Source: Catellatospora sp. IY07-71
GTDB taxonomy: Bacteria; Actinomycetota; Actinomycetes; Mycobacteriales; Micromonosporaceae
Reading direction: 5' to 3'
NCBI RefSeq assembly: GCF_018326265.1
Contig: NZ_AP023360.1
Location: 4,435,501 to 4,499,500, forward strand
DNA: 64,000 nt
Positions 22,888 through 31,867 of this stretch are shown piece by piece (position 1 is the first letter of the stretch; every line of letters begins with the position of its first letter). The translations under genes and the position numbers were made by a program. The notes beneath the pieces are model-generated. The model searched no databases and was not told the DNA's origin. It saw only the letters and a program-made list of their open reading frames with translations.

Positions 22888-25691
22888 CCACGCCCACCTT
22901 CGACGCGCTGCGCGGGCAGCTGCTCGACGCCGCCGCGGCGCTGGCCGACGGTCCGGACGCGCTGGCGGGAATCCTGTCCGGCATCGTGGACGACGTCGAC
23001 CGGGCGCTGCGCGAGCGCATGGAGATCTTCCCGGTGTGCCACCACTCGCCCGCGTCCGCGCTGGCGATGGCCCGGCGGCTGCGCGAGAAGCAGCCCAAGG
23101 TGATCTACATGGAGCTGTGCGAGGACATGCTCCCGCTGCTCACCGAGCTGCGCAACTGCCGGCTGCCGGTGGCGGTGCAGGCGTTCGCGTCCGAGCTGGA
23201 CGGCTTTCCGCAGGACTGGGCGCCGCTGTCGGTGGTCGCCCCGATCACCGAGGCGTCGGCCGAATACCAGGCGATCGCGTACGCGCTGGACACGCCCGGG
23301 GTCGAGCTGGTGCTGGTGGACCGGTCGACCGACCACGTGTTCCAGTGGCAGCCGCGCACGGACAAGGCGGCCGCCCCTTCGGAGGGTGAGGAGCTGCCCG
23401 AGGCCGCGCCGGAGGACGCCGACCTGCACGGCGACGCGGTCGGCGTGGAGATGGGCGACCTGCGGCCCCGCTTCGCCGAGCTGGAGCAGCATCTGCTGCA
23501 CCACGGCAAGGTCCGGCACTGGTCGGAGTGGTGGGACCAGTACGTCGAGCAGCCGCTCGGCGACGCCGACTACGACACGTACCGGCAGGTCATGGTCCTG
23601 ATCGGCAGCCTGTTCCGGCGGCTGGCGCCCGGGGTGCGGGACCGGGTCGCCTCCGACGAGGAGCGCGAGCGCTACATGTGGACCCGGATGCGGCAGCACC
23701 TCGCCGCCACCGGGGCGGACGCCGGGGACTGCCTCTACGTCTGCGGCGCGTTCCACGCGGCGAGCCGGGTGGACGAGTTCGGCCTCGACGGCGCGGACAC
23801 GTACGAGATCAGCCCGCGTACCGCCACGAAGTGGCACTACGGGCTCATCCCGTCCAGCCACTCGGCGATCGAGGCGCAGTTCGGGCTGGCCTCGGGCTCG
23901 GTGTCGATCGCCGCCGCCGCGTTCGGGAAGTCGCTGACCCGCACCGGCGTCGTGCCGTTCCGGCTGGAGGGCCAGCAGGGTTCGGGCGCCGCGCCGAAGA
24001 AGAAGGCCAAGGCGGCCACGGCGGTCGTGTCGCCGGTGTCGCGGCAGGTCGCCGACCGGCTGTCCGGGTTCCTGGCCCGGCCGCCGGTGCTGGACACGCT
24101 CGACGAGGACGAGCTGCTCGGCTGGTCGGTGGAGATCGTGCGGCTGGCCCGGCGCAACGGCTACCTGGCCAGCACCGCCGACGCCATCGCCGTGTTCGAG
24201 ACGTCGATCCTGCTCGCGGGCATGCGCAACCGGGCCCGGCCCACGCCGTACGACTTCCAGGACGCGGCGGTCACCTGCATCGAGAAGGAGTCCGTGCCCG
24301 GCCGGCGCGACGTGCGGCGGCTCTGCGAGATCATGCTCGGCGGCGACCGGATCGGCCAGGTCGGCTACGACTCGCTGCCGCCGCTGGCCCGCGACGTGCA
24401 CGACCGGCTCACCCCGCTCGGGCTGAAGCTGGAGCAGCGCGGCGTGCAGCGGGCGCTGCTCGACATCGCCGCCCGGCCGGAGCTGGGCCGCTGCTCGGAC
24501 GTGCTGTGGATGCTGCGCTACCTGCTGCCGCAGGCCGCCGTACGCCCGATCATGGGCGAGCGGCGGCTCGGCGAGACGGCCATCCAGGAGTCCTGGGACC
24601 TGGCGCTCGGCACCCACCAGCGGGAGCTGATCGAGCTCGGGTACGAGGGCATCACCGTCGAACAGGTCCTGGAACAGCGGCTGCGCCGCTCGGTGTGGGG
24701 GCCGCAGGCCACCGCCTCGGTCGCGCTGCGCGCGGTCGAGGACGCCACCCTCTACCTGCGCAGCCGCCGCTTCGCCGACGAGCTGGGCGCCCGCGCGGTG
24801 GACCTGCTGGCCGCCGAGCGCACCGTCGACGACGCCCCGGAGGTGCTGCGGCGCGCTCGGCGCCTGCTCGCGCACTACCGGGCCACCGAGCCGGTGCTGC
24901 CGGCCTGGCTGGAGTCGTTCGTCAAGGCCGGGTACGCGCACTACTGCACGCTGCTGCCGAACGCCTTCGTGGAGGAGGAGACGGGCACCCGGCAGGTCGC
25001 CGCGATGCTGGGCTTCCTGTTCAGCATGGAGAGCCTGGCGCTGTCGCTGGGCTGCGACCGTACGCAGCTGGAGCTGGCGGTGGCGCAGTCGCACCCGACC
25101 ACGCCCGCCAAGACCGCGCTGCTGTGGGCGGCCCAGCACCAGCTCGGCCGCCTCACCCGGGCCGAGCTGCGCGAACGCTGCGCGCAGCTGCTGGCCAACC
25201 CGCTGGTGCTGCCCGCCTACCCGCAGTATCTGAGCGGGTTCGTGCAGGCGCTCGAACCGGTCCCGGCGCTGGCCGGGTTCGTCGTCGAGGCGATCTCGGA
25301 GGCGTTCGCGAAGCTGCCCGACCCGGTGCTGCTGCCGTGGCTGCCGACGCTGATCACCACACTGCGCAAGGAGGGCGGCGACCACGTCGGCCTGCTCGTC
25401 CGCGAGGCGGGCCGGATCTTCCCGGCGGGCCTCACGGCCCTCGACGCGTGGACCCCGCCCTGGTCCGCGCAGGCGGCCGAACCCGTCGCCGGTGCGCCAC
25501 GAGCCGCGGCAGGTCCGGTGACGGCGCTGCTCACGGCCCACCCCGAGCCGACCGACGCACTGGCCGCGCTGCTCGGCTGTTCCGGCCCGTGGCAGCAGCC
25601 CGACCCCGAGCCGGGCACCGGCCCAGTCCACGACCTGCTACGCCGCCACCCCGACACGGCCGCCGCCCTCGCTACGGTCGGCGCCCGGTAG
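22884..25691 (+). CDS. DUF5682-family protein, last gene of the VWA/MoxR operon
   Basis: The 935-residue protein begins, after about 45 helical residues, with IFPVCHHSPASALAMARRL and KVIYMELCEDM, the hallmark of DUF5682. This N-terminal half resembles the EreA/TraB/ChaN group, in which His and Glu residues form the active site; that link is by eye only. The C-terminal half (from about residue 380) is a long helical region. A Lys/Ala-rich linker (KKKAKAATA) joins the two. The GTG start overlaps the MoxR stop. Its enzymatic role is unknown; in this operon it may be the effector or client of the MoxR/VWA machine. Confidence 0.8.
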   Translation: MTTPTFDALRGQLLDAAAALADGPDALAGILSGIVDDVDRALRERMEIFPVCHHSPASALAMARRLREKQPKVIYMELCEDMLPLLTELRNCRLPVAVQAFASELDGFPQDWAPLSVVAPITEASAEYQAIAYALDTPGVELVLVDRSTDHVFQWQPRTDKAAAPSEGEELPEAAPEDADLHGDAVGVEMGDLRPRFAELEQHLLHHGKVRHWSEWWDQYVEQPLGDADYDTYRQVMVLIGSLFRRLAPGVRDRVASDEERERYMWTRMRQHLAATGADAGDCLYVCGAFHAASRVDEFGLDGADTYEISPRTATKWHYGLIPSSHSAIEAQFGLASGSVSIAAAAFGKSLTRTGVVPFRLEGQQGSGAAPKKKAKAATAVVSPVSRQVADRLSGFLARPPVLDTLDEDELLGWSVEIVRLARRNGYLASTADAIAVFETSILLAGMRNRARPTPYDFQDAAVTCIEKESVPGRRDVRRLCEIMLGGDRIGQVGYDSLPPLARDVHDRLTPLGLKLEQRGVQRALLDIAARPELGRCSDVLWMLRYLLPQAAVRPIMGERRLGETAIQESWDLALGTHQRELIELGYEGITVEQVLEQRLRRSVWGPQATASVALRAVEDATLYLRSRRFADELGARAVDLLAAERTVDDAPEVLRRARRLLAHYRATEPVLPAWLESFVKAGYAHYCTLLPNAFVEEETGTRQVAAMLGFLFSMESLALSLGCDRTQLELAVAQSHPTTPAKTALLWAAQHQLGRLTRAELRERCAQLLANPLVLPAYPQYLSGFVQALEPVPALAGFVVEAISEAFAKLPDPVLLPWLPTLITTLRKEGGDHVGLLVREAGRIFPAGLTALDAWTPPWSAQAAEPVAGAPRAAAGPVTALLTAHPEPTDALAALLGCSGPWQQPDPEPGTGPVHDLLRRHPDTAAALATVGAR

Positions 25692-25705
25692 GGCAGTGGG
25701 TCCAC

Positions 25706-25753
25706 CGGCTTACAACTTCTGGGTTGTAGCTACAACCCAGAAGTTGTAAGCCG
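25706..25753. repeat. Palindrome family D, copy 1 (48-bp perfect palindrome)
   Basis: A gap-free 48-bp inverted repeat whose arm contains TACAACTTCTGGGTTGTA, starting 15 nt after the DUF5682 stop. The same 18-bp arm pair is found inside the KS-AT gene at 42790-42827. It may terminate the upstream operon. The surrounding gap 25692-26125 holds this palindrome, a family B copy, and about 165 nt of leader before the P450 gene in which I see no further feature. Confidence 0.85.
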
Positions 25754-25884
25754 CCGCCCTCACCACGGCCGGCACTCGGGAGACGGCAGTAGTGCCGGCC
25801 GGTGGCAACTTCAGCCCGGGTGTCCCCACCCCGCCCACCCGCACAGCCGGTCGCCGGACCCGCCCGCGCCCGCGCCCGCGCCGA

Positions 25885-25959
25885 GATCATCGAACTTGCC
25901 CGGCACATGGGCGAATGGGTGACCAAGATTCGCCCATGTGCCGGGCAAGTCGGACGATC
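25885..25959. repeat. Palindrome family B, copy 2
   Basis: A 75-bp imperfect palindrome with outer arms GATCATCGAACTTGCCCGG / complement and inner arms CATGGGCGAAT/ATTCGCCCATG. It is the same family as 8288-8362 and 55701-55775. Here it lies between two same-direction operons. Confidence 0.8.
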
Positions 25960-26125
25960 ATGGTGGGCGACGACCGCGGGGCGCGGGTGCGGGAGTCGTC
26001 TATCTGTCGCGGGGGCGGGCTCGGGGGTGGGCGACGCTGCGGGCTGCGGAATCCGTTGCGGGAGAGGGCATTCGTACGGAAAGTGTGGCTCCTCGGGGGA
26101 GGCGCGTTGTGGTAGGACTGTGCTC

Positions 26126-27325
26126 ATGGATCTCAATGAACTCCTCTCCGAGGAGGGACGCGTGGATCCACCAGCCCTCTACGCCCGCCTGCACCGTGCC
26201 GGCGCCGCCGTGGCGGTGGATGGTGGCGCGCGGGGCTTCGCCGTGGCGGTGCACGGCTTCGAGGCGGTCGCCCAGGTGCTCAAGGACGGGCGCTTCCACC
26301 AGCTCGACGCGGCCTACCTGGACCTGCACACGCCGCAGTGGCGGCGCCACCCGGCGCTGCGCGTGCTGCGCGACTCGATGTTCTTCACCGACGGCCCGGC
26401 CCACGACCGGGTCCGGCAGATGATCGGCCGGGTGTTCACCGCGCGGCGGGTGGCGCGGCTGGAGCATGCCGTGACCGGGCTGACCCACCGCCTGCTCGAC
26501 CGCATGGAGCAGCTGTCCGCCGACGGGCCGGTCGAGTTCATGGGCGAGTTCGCGTACCTGCTGCCCAGCAGCGTGATGGCGGAGCTGCTCGGGGTGCCGC
26601 AGGACGATCTGGCCTGGTTCCGGCCGCGGGTGCTCGCGATCGGCGCGATCCTGGAGCTGGACGGGGCGACCTGGCGCAACATGGCCCGCGCCGACACCGC
26701 CGCGCGCGAGCTGACCGCGTACTTCACCGAGCTGGTCGCGCAGCGGCGCGCGGAGCCGCGGGACGACCTGATCAGCCTGCTGGCCGCCGAGGACCTCAGC
26801 GAGGACGCGCTGATCGGCAACCTGATCACGACGTTCAACGCGGGTTTCGTGACGACCACGCACCTGCTCGGCAACGGGCTGACCATGCTGCTGGAGCGCC
26901 CGGAGCTGGCCGCGGCGCTGTCCGGGGAGAACGTGGCGTCCTACGTGGAGGAGATGCTGCGCTTCGAGCCGCCGGTGCAGATCCTGGTGCGCTACGCGCC
27001 GGAGGACGCCGAGATCGAGGGCGTGCCCGTGCCCGCGGGGCAGGCGGTGCTCGCCATGGTCGGCGCGGCCAACCGTGATCCGGCGCGCTTCGCCGACCCG
27101 GACGCGTTCGACCCGGGCCGGGCCGACGCGGGCTCGCTCAGCTTCGGGTTCGGGCCGCACTACTGCATGGGCGCGGCGCTGTCCCGGCTGGAGGGGCAGG
27201 TCGCGTTCCCCGCGCTGCTGGCGCGGTTCCCGAAGCTGGCGCTGGTCGAGCCGTCCGGCGGCGCGCCCAAGCCGCTGATCCTGCGCGGCCACGACACCCT
27301 CGCCGTCGCGTGCCATGGCGGCTGA
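26126..27325 (+). CDS. Cytochrome P450
   Basis: The 399-residue P450 has the heme-binding loop FGFGPHYCMG with ligand Cys347, the ExxR helix (EEMLRFE), and an I-helix that reads NAGFVTTTHL. The acidic residue usually preceding the catalytic threonines (AG-x-E/D-T) is Val242 here, as in some secondary-metabolite P450s. It probably hydroxylates an intermediate of the cluster, perhaps while bound to a carrier protein. The ATG at 26126 lacks a clear ribosome site. It overlaps the AMP-ligase gene by 11 nt and so belongs to the same transcript. Confidence 0.93.
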   Translation: MDLNELLSEEGRVDPPALYARLHRAGAAVAVDGGARGFAVAVHGFEAVAQVLKDGRFHQLDAAYLDLHTPQWRRHPALRVLRDSMFFTDGPAHDRVRQMIGRVFTARRVARLEHAVTGLTHRLLDRMEQLSADGPVEFMGEFAYLLPSSVMAELLGVPQDDLAWFRPRVLAIGAILELDGATWRNMARADTAARELTAYFTELVAQRRAEPRDDLISLLAAEDLSEDALIGNLITTFNAGFVTTTHLLGNGLTMLLERPELAAALSGENVASYVEEMLRFEPPVQILVRYAPEDAEIEGVPVPAGQAVLAMVGAANRDPARFADPDAFDPGRADAGSLSFGFGPHYCMGAALSRLEGQVAFPALLARFPKLALVEPSGGAPKPLILRGHDTLAVACHGG

Positions 27326-28889
27326 GGACAACTACGTCCGGCGGGGACTGACCCTGTTCGCGGGCCAGGGCGAGGCCGAGGCGATCGTGCACGGGGACCG
27401 GCGGATCACGTACGCCGAGCTGAGCGCGGGGGTGCTCGGGGTGGCCGGGGCGCTGCTGCGGCACAGGGTGCGGCCGGGCGCCGCGATCGCGGTGCTCGCC
27501 GGCAACCGGCCGGAGGCGGTGTACGTGCAGCTCGCCCTGCATCTGCTGGGCTGCCGGTCGGTGTGGGTGGCGCCGAACGCCCCGCCCGCGCTGTGTGCCG
27601 AGTACCTCGCGCTGGCCGAGGTCGACGGGTTCGTCTACGACCCGCGTACCCATGCGGCGCCTGGGCTGGCCCTTGCCCGGCACCTGCCGCACCTGCCTGT
27701 CTGGTGTCTCGGCGCGGACGGGGATGGACCGGATCTGACCGCGCCGGTCGGCGCCTGGCCGCTGCCGGAGACGAAGATATCGGCGGGGACGGAGGCCGAG
27801 CCGCAGTCGCTGTTCCAGACCGGCGGCACCACCGGGCGGCCCAAGCTGGTGCACCACCGGCACGACTTCTTCCGCAATGTGCTGGAGGCCGCGGGACGGC
27901 AGCGCGACTCGGGCGGCCCACGGCTGCGGCAGCTCGCCGTCGCCGGGTTCTGGCACTCCAGCCAGCAGGCGTCCGGGCTGATCACGCTGTTCAGCGGCGG
28001 GCTGCTGGTGCAGCACGACGCGTTCGACGCGGGGCGGTTCCTGGAGACGGTGCAGCGGGAGCGGATCACGGTGGCGACGCTGCCGCCGCCGATGCTCTAC
28101 CAGGTGCTGGACCACCCGGACCTGCCCGGCACGGACACCTCCAGCCTGACCATGCTGTCCTGCGCGGGCAGCGCGGTCGCGCCGTCGCGGCTGGCCGAGG
28201 CGATGGACCGGTTCGGGCCGGTGCTGCTGGTCGCGTACGGGATGAGCGAGGCGACGCTGATCGCGGCATACCCGACCGCATCGCACGATCCGGCGCACCC
28301 GGAACGGCTGGCCTCGTGCGGGCAGCCGGTCGGCACGTCCCGGGTCGAGATCCGCGACGACGGCGGCAGGCCGGTGCCGCCCGGCGAGGTGGGTGAGGTG
28401 TGGGCCTCGGCCCGCCTGATGACCTCCGGGTACTGGGGCCAGCCCGAACTGACCGCGAGCACCCTGGTCGACGGGTGGCTGCGCACGGGCGACCTCGGCT
28501 ACCTGGACGACGGCGGCTACCTCTACCTGGTGGACCGGGCCAAGGACATGATCGTAACCGGGTTGACCTCGTCGAACGTGTACTCCCGTACGGTCGAGGA
28601 CGTGCTCGCCGCACATCCGGCGGTGCAGGAGGCCGCCGTGATCGGGGTGCCGGACGAGCGGCTGGGCGAGGCGGTGCACGCCGTGGTGCGGCTGCGCCCC
28701 GGCGCGCGGGCCGAAGCCGACGAATTGCGGCAATGGTGCACGGAGCGGCTCAATGACCTGTGGGCGCCGTTATCGGTGGAGTTCGTGTCACGCCTTCCGC
28801 TGACCGGGCTCGGCAAGGTCGACAAGAAGGCGCTGCGGGCTGTGCATGCTGCTGGCAGGGGTTCTGCGCGGGGCCGTGGCGCGGTCTGA
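27315..28889 (+). CDS. AMP-dependent acyl-CoA synthetase/ligase
   Basis: The 524-residue adenylate-forming enzyme has P-loop QTGGTTGRPKL, A5-like YGMSEAT, the GDLGYLDDGGYLYLVDRAKDMI hinge (shown as GDLGYLDD and DRAKDMI) and the C-terminal LTGLGKVDKK lysine. No carrier domain is fused. It activates a carboxylic acid as acyl-AMP for transfer to CoA or to a carrier protein of the cluster; the acid is not predictable by eye. It overlaps the P450 gene and lies 123 nt before the panD-like gene. Confidence 0.9.
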   Translation: MAAEDNYVRRGLTLFAGQGEAEAIVHGDRRITYAELSAGVLGVAGALLRHRVRPGAAIAVLAGNRPEAVYVQLALHLLGCRSVWVAPNAPPALCAEYLALAEVDGFVYDPRTHAAPGLALARHLPHLPVWCLGADGDGPDLTAPVGAWPLPETKISAGTEAEPQSLFQTGGTTGRPKLVHHRHDFFRNVLEAAGRQRDSGGPRLRQLAVAGFWHSSQQASGLITLFSGGLLVQHDAFDAGRFLETVQRERITVATLPPPMLYQVLDHPDLPGTDTSSLTMLSCAGSAVAPSRLAEAMDRFGPVLLVAYGMSEATLIAAYPTASHDPAHPERLASCGQPVGTSRVEIRDDGGRPVPPGEVGEVWASARLMTSGYWGQPELTASTLVDGWLRTGDLGYLDDGGYLYLVDRAKDMIVTGLTSSNVYSRTVEDVLAAHPAVQEAAVIGVPDERLGEAVHAVVRLRPGARAEADELRQWCTERLNDLWAPLSVEFVSRLPLTGLGKVDKKALRAVHAAGRGSARGRGAV

Positions 28890-28907
28890 CGCATGTGAGA
28901 CAAGCTC

Positions 28908-28937
28908 TTAAAGATCGCTGTATCCCCATGTAAGAAT
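28908..28937 (+). promoter_or_regulatory. Possible promoter of the main biosynthetic operon
   Basis: The only AT-rich patch of this interval holds TTAAAG (28908-28913) and, 17 nt later, TAAGAAT (28931-28937), a weak sigma-70 arrangement. A small hairpin CGAAGG/CCTTCG (28947-28965) follows. It would start the operon from the panD-like gene onward. Confidence 0.3.
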
Positions 28938-29012
28938 CGCTTGCGCGAAGGGGCATGGCCTTCGCCGTCGTGTCCCATTCAGACGGTCGTCATCCCGGAG
29001 GCTCTGCTCCAC

Positions 29013-29384
29013 ATGTTCCGCACAATGCTCAAGTCCAAGGTTCACCGTGCCACCGTCACCCAGGCCGAGCTGCACTACGTGGGCTCGCTGACCCTGGACC
29101 CCGACCTGATGGACGCCGCCGACCTGCTGCCCGGCGAGCTGATCCACGTCCTCGACGTCACCAACGGCGCGCGCCTGGAGACGTACGTCATCGAGGGCGA
29201 GCGCGGCAGCGGCGTGGTGTGCATCAACGGTGCCGCCGCGCATCTGGTCAACCCCGGTGACCTGGTCATCATCGCCGCGTACGCCATCATGTCCGACGAC
29301 GAGGCCCGCGACTGCAAGCCGAAGGTGGTCTTCGTCGACGAGGCCAACCGCATCGCCGCGGTGCACAGCGATCCCGCCGTCTGA
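29013..29384 (+). CDS. panD: Aspartate 1-decarboxylase (PanD) in a biosynthetic operon
   Basis: The 123-residue protein is a full PanD. It begins [16 protein letters not shown], has the Gly24-Ser25 self-cleavage site (HYVGS) that generates the pyruvoyl cofactor, and carries the INGAAAHL active-site loop. It converts L-aspartate to beta-alanine. Because it opens the operon of carrier-protein genes rather than sitting with panC/panB, it probably supplies beta-alanine as a building block, although it could also be the sole pantothenate PanD of the genome. The start at 29013 is chosen by the family start; upstream in-frame codons are non-homologous. Confidence 0.93.
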   Translation: MFRTMLKSKVHRATVTQAELHYVGSLTLDPDLMDAADLLPGELIHVLDVTNGARLETYVIEGERGSGVVCINGAAAHLVNPGDLVIIAAYAIMSDDEARDCKPKVVFVDEANRIAAVHSDPAV

Positions 29385-29387
29385 GCC

Positions 29388-30461
29388 ATGACCTCCCCGC
29401 ACCACGTCGCCGTCGTCGGCAGCGGCAGCCTGGCCGCCTCGATCTGCCGCTCGCTGGCGGTGCTCGCCCCGCCCGGCGCGGCCCCGCTCCGGGTCACCGT
29501 GTCGGCCCGCAACGCGCAGGCCGTGGACGCGATCGTCCGCGACTGCCGGGTGCGGGCCGCCGTGGCCGGCACCGCCGTCACGTTCACCGGGCAGGCGCTC
29601 GGCGAAGACCTCGCCGCCCCCGTCCGGCTGCGCCCGGACCTGCTGGTGTGCTGCGCGTCCGCGCACTCGCCGTACGAGAAGGCGCTCCGGCCCTCGGCCT
29701 GGACGCACCTGCTCGGGCGGGCCGGGTTCGGGGTGACGCTGCCGCTGCAGGCGGTGCTGGCGGTGCGGCTGGCGCGGGCCGTCGCGGCCGAGAGCCCGCA
29801 GACCAGGCTGGTCAACGGCTGCTTCCCGGACGCGGTGAACCCGCTGCTGGCCGCGCTGGGCCTGCCGGTCCTGTGCGGGATCGGCAACGTGGCCACCCTG
29901 GCCGCGTGTCTGCAGGCGGCGCTCGGGCTGCCCGACCAGCGGCGGCTGGCCGTGCTCGGGCACCACGCCCAGCTCGACGCCCCGGACGGGCCGGACGGCG
30001 AGGTTCGGGCCTGGTGCGACGGCGTGCCGGTGCCCGGCGTGACCGAGCTGCTGGCGCCCTACCGCGCGCTGCCGCGCCCCGACCTCAACGCGCTGGCGGG
30101 GCACGCCGCCGCCAGCCTGCTGACCGACCTGCTGTCCGGCGCGGAGTGCCACGCCAGCGTGCCGGGGCCGCTGGGGCTGCCCGGCGGCTACCCGGTGCGC
30201 ATCTCCGGCGGGGCGCTCGCCCCGAACCTGCCGGGCCTGACCCTGCCGGAGGCGGTCGCGTGGAACCACCACGCCGGGCGCCGGGACGGCATCGAGATCG
30301 CCGACGGGCGGGTGCGGCACCTGCCGCAGGCCGCCGCGGTCCTGGCGCCGCACCTGCCGGAGTTCGCGCAGGGCTGGGACGCCGCCGCGTACGACGAGGT
30401 GCACGACCACCTGCGCGCCCTGCGCCGGCGGCTGCGGGCCACGAGCCCGGCCGCCGTCTGA
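29388..30461 (+). CDS. NAD(P)-binding Rossmann dehydrogenase-like protein
   Basis: The 357-residue protein opens with VAVVGSGSLAASICRSL, a Rossmann GxGxxA/G motif, and has a lactate/malate dehydrogenase-like middle (LVNGCFPDAVNPLLAALGLP, then GIGNVATLA and AVLGHHAQL). I read it as an LDH/MDH-like oxidoreductase of a secondary-metabolism subgroup. Ketopantoate reductase was considered because PanD is adjacent, but the NPLL/GIGN features fit less well. Only 3 nt separate it from the panD-like gene. With the next gene (PLP-fold-like) it may make an unusual amino acid precursor; this is inference. Confidence 0.65.
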   Translation: MTSPHHVAVVGSGSLAASICRSLAVLAPPGAAPLRVTVSARNAQAVDAIVRDCRVRAAVAGTAVTFTGQALGEDLAAPVRLRPDLLVCCASAHSPYEKALRPSAWTHLLGRAGFGVTLPLQAVLAVRLARAVAAESPQTRLVNGCFPDAVNPLLAALGLPVLCGIGNVATLAACLQAALGLPDQRRLAVLGHHAQLDAPDGPDGEVRAWCDGVPVPGVTELLAPYRALPRPDLNALAGHAAASLLTDLLSGAECHASVPGPLGLPGGYPVRISGGALAPNLPGLTLPEAVAWNHHAGRRDGIEIADGRVRHLPQAAAVLAPHLPEFAQGWDAAAYDEVHDHLRALRRRLRATSPAAV

Positions 30462-30496
30462 CCTCACCCCTTCCACCGAACCCAGGAGGAGCCCCG

Positions 30497-31867
30497 GTGC
30501 TCACCACAGCCACCGCTCCGGTCACCCGGAACCTCATCGTCGACTACTACGACGTGATCTCGTCCGCCGTCGCGCGGATCGGCGCGGGACCCGGCGACGC
30601 CGCCGGCACCCCGGGCTTCGCGCCCGGGTTCGACCTGCCCGAGCTGTCCGCCGACGTGCGGCAGTTCTTCGCCGTGGCCACCGCCACCTGGCGCGAGCTG
30701 GGCGCGTACGGCGGTCACGAGCTGCGGTTCATGGACCTGACCGGCAACCCCGGCACGCACACCACCAAGACGTTCCCGTCCATGCTGATCGTGGCGCGGG
30801 CGGTGGAGCACATCCGGCGCACCGGCGAGCGCGTCTGCATCTTCACCCCCACCTCGGCGAACAAGGGCATCGCGCTGCGCGACGCGGTCGGCCGGGCCGT
30901 CGCGGCGGGCCTGGTCACCCCCGACCAGCTGCGCGTGGTCGTGCTCGCGCCCGGCTCGACGCGGCACAAGTTCCGCCACGACCCGCTGGCCGCCGACCCG
31001 GCGCTGCGCGCGGCGAACCCGCTGCTGCGCTTCACCGGCGACGAGCCGGAGGGGGTCAAGGCGCTGGGCCGGGCCTTCGTGGACGCGTACGCGCGGGAGG
31101 CGTACGACAAGCACGGCACCGCGCTGTGGTTCTCCCTGGCGCTGCCGAACTACCTGGTCGCCGACGCGGCGCGGGCCGCGTTCGAGCTGGACGCCGCCCC
31201 GGCCACGGCCGCCGCGCCGCGCTGGCACGCGCACGCCGTGTCCAGCGCGTTCGGGCTGCTCGGCTACAACCTGGGCCGCGACGTGCTGGAGGACTCCGGC
31301 CGCGCCGACGGCTCGCCGCGTCCCGGCTTCCTGCTGGTGCAGCACCTGGGCACCCCCGACATGGTGCTCAGCCTGCGGCACGGCACGTTCTCCCGGGACC
31401 GGCTGCCGGCGTACCGCCGCGACGCCGCCGGGGTGTGGCGCCAGGACGCCGACCCGCACTTCCCGGCCGTCACCGACGACCCGGACGAGGTGCTCGACCC
31501 GACCTTCTACACCCACCGCCCGGTGACCTCCCCGGCGATGAACGACCTGATCGGACGGTACGGCGGCGACGGCGTCACGGTGTCGCGGCGCGAGTGCCTG
31601 GAGCGCTACCCGATGCTGCGGGAGCGGCTGCGCGGCACGCCGTGCGAGCTGCCCGCCGACCCGGCGGACCTGCGCGAGTGGTCCATCGTGATGGCGCTGA
31701 CCGGCGTGCTCAACGCGATCGACCGCGGCCTGGTGCCGACCGGGCAGGAGCTGGTCGTGCACGGTTCCGGCTGCTACCGCGGCGACGACTACACCGTGTG
31801 CGAGCCGGACGCCGAGGTGTCCACGGTGGAGGAGATCGCGGCTGCGGTGCTCGGCGGCGGCAGATGA
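30497..31867 (+). CDS. PLP fold-type II-like protein (DUF6002-type)
   Basis: The 456-residue protein resembles threonine synthase/cysteine synthase-like enzymes. NPGTHTTKTFPSM would carry the PLP lysine, TPTSANKGIALRDAVGRAV matches the phosphate-contacting helix region, and GSGCYRGDDY lies near the C-terminus. I recall this set as DUF6002 proteins of biosynthetic clusters, without a known reaction. A beta-replacement reaction giving a diamino acid, paired with the upstream NAD enzyme as in staphyloferrin B precursor supply, is one hypothesis. It starts at a GTG with an AGGAGG site; the stop overlaps the next ATG (ATGA). Confidence 0.6.
   Translation: MLTTATAPVTRNLIVDYYDVISSAVARIGAGPGDAAGTPGFAPGFDLPELSADVRQFFAVATATWRELGAYGGHELRFMDLTGNPGTHTTKTFPSMLIVARAVEHIRRTGERVCIFTPTSANKGIALRDAVGRAVAAGLVTPDQLRVVVLAPGSTRHKFRHDPLAADPALRAANPLLRFTGDEPEGVKALGRAFVDAYAREAYDKHGTALWFSLALPNYLVADAARAAFELDAAPATAAAPRWHAHAVSSAFGLLGYNLGRDVLEDSGRADGSPRPGFLLVQHLGTPDMVLSLRHGTFSRDRLPAYRRDAAGVWRQDADPHFPAVTDDPDEVLDPTFYTHRPVTSPAMNDLIGRYGGDGVTVSRRECLERYPMLRERLRGTPCELPADPADLREWSIVMALTGVLNAIDRGLVPTGQELVVHGSGCYRGDDYTVCEPDAEVSTVEEIAAAVLGGGR

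Noticed and set aside
18894-25631. A 2245-residue open frame on the minus strand opposite the VWA/MoxR operon
   Set aside because: It is a GC-rich shadow: composition is His/Arg/Gln-rich without domains, while the plus-strand genes have clear motifs and coupled starts.
29013-30461. PanD plus a ketopantoate reductase (pantothenate island)
   Set aside because: The second protein looks lactate/malate dehydrogenase-like, panB/panC are absent, and the genes are embedded in an NRPS operon.
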